A DNA stretch of 12,654 nucleotides from an uncultured Saprospiraceae bacterium (lineage in GTDB: Bacteria > Bacteroidota > Bacteroidia > Chitinophagales > Saprospiraceae): assembly GCA_937930625.1 (NCBI GenBank), contig CALHBW010000047.1, positions 1 to 12,654 of the forward strand. Direction: 5' to 3'. Under the pieces are notes generated by a model. That model saw only the letters and a program-made list of their open reading frames with translations, was not told the DNA's origin and did not search any database. The position numbers and the translations under genes are program-made. This document shows positions 12,506 through 12,654 of this stretch, in pieces. Position 1 is the stretch's first letter, and each line of letters begins with the position of its first letter.

Positions 12506-12539
12506 CAAAAGTAGGCTATCCGTCTAAGCTTGCTTGCAA
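12506..12539 (-). promoter_or_regulatory. Promoter of the alpha/beta hydrolase gene
   Basis: On the minus strand TACTTTTG (12513-12506) is an exact TAnnTTTG match and TTG (12539-12537) lies 23 bases upstream as a candidate -33. The leader would be about 35 bases. The -33 triplet falls inside the left arm of the terminal inverted-repeat element. Confidence 0.55.
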
Positions 12540-12654
12540 GATATTACTCGTCTGACGAAGGTTTTTGTGAAATGTAGTGATTTGTCTCATAAAATATTCG
12601 CACTGAATAAAGGGATTCGTCTGACGAGTATTCGCTTAGGCAAACTTAGACGGA
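12519..12654. mobile_element. 136-bp terminal inverted-repeat element (MITE-like) at the right edge
   Basis: The ends TCCGTCTAAG (12519-12528) and CTTAGACGGA (12645-12654) are perfect 10-bp inverted repeats. Inside, TACTCGTCTGACGAA (12545-12559) and TTCGTCTGACGAGTA (12616-12630) are inverted with one mismatch; each contains the odd palindrome CGTC-T-GACG. No ORF lies within. The right end coincides with the last base of the window, so flanking DNA and a target duplication cannot be checked on that side. It may be a non-autonomous transposon relic. Confidence 0.6.

Overview
The window looks like a chromosomal piece of a Bacteroidota bacterium, probably from the Saprospiria/Chitinophagia side. 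The evidence is a low-to-moderate GC, A-rich sequence, several promoters of the Bacteroidota type (-33 TTTG, -7 TAnnTTTG, for example TTTG-N21-TATCTTTG at 11328-11360), a lipid-anchored Omp85 protein of the TamL kind typical of this phylum, and no convincing Shine-Dalgarno sites. The assignment rests on reading and memory of families, not on a search.

Left part (1-3475): the 3' end of a gene that enters from outside the window, a convergent small secreted protein with a good intrinsic terminator, about 490 bp of mostly AT-rich intergenic DNA, an FAD-linked 2-hydroxyacid dehydrogenase of the GlcD/D-lactate dehydrogenase class, and a convergent TrmH/SpoU RNA methyltransferase. Divergent from the methyltransferase is a large Omp85 outer-membrane protein (3484-5889). 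Its 5' end has been overwritten by a palindromic dispersed repeat that recurs at about 11407.

Middle part (5890-8124): an accessory-looking insert. A 107-bp element with perfect 26-bp inverted arms precedes a PD-(D/E)XK nuclease of the Rpn/PDDEXK_2 family. Eight bases after it lies a 142-aa ORF that is a free-standing copy of the nuclease's C-terminal module, starting exactly opposite an internal methionine (Met185) of the nuclease. This resembles the long nuclease plus C-terminal short protein arrangement reported for E. coli Rpn proteins. The short ORF overlaps the start of folK (folate synthesis).

Right part (8125-12654): glgC (ADP-glucose synthesis), a small Dabb-domain lipoprotein, a convergent exported GH113-like glycoside hydrolase, a self-contained RNA gene, an alpha/beta hydrolase, and a terminal inverted-repeat element that runs to the last base of the window. 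The RNA gene has a near-perfect promoter, a cloverleaf with canonical tRNA invariants and a strong GAAA-capped terminator. The cloverleaf has a GTC anticodon by position, a Leu-like D arm, G73 and a 74-nt variable region, far longer than in a normal tRNA.

Two themes run through the window. First, many gene ends run straight into short low-complexity 'word' repeats, different at different genes, in which the stop codon is itself the first word; where genes converge or end near one another these words form long inverted repeats. Second, the most unusual candidates are the nuclease/C-terminal-copy pair with its upstream inverted-repeat element, and the tRNA-like RNA with the oversized extra arm.
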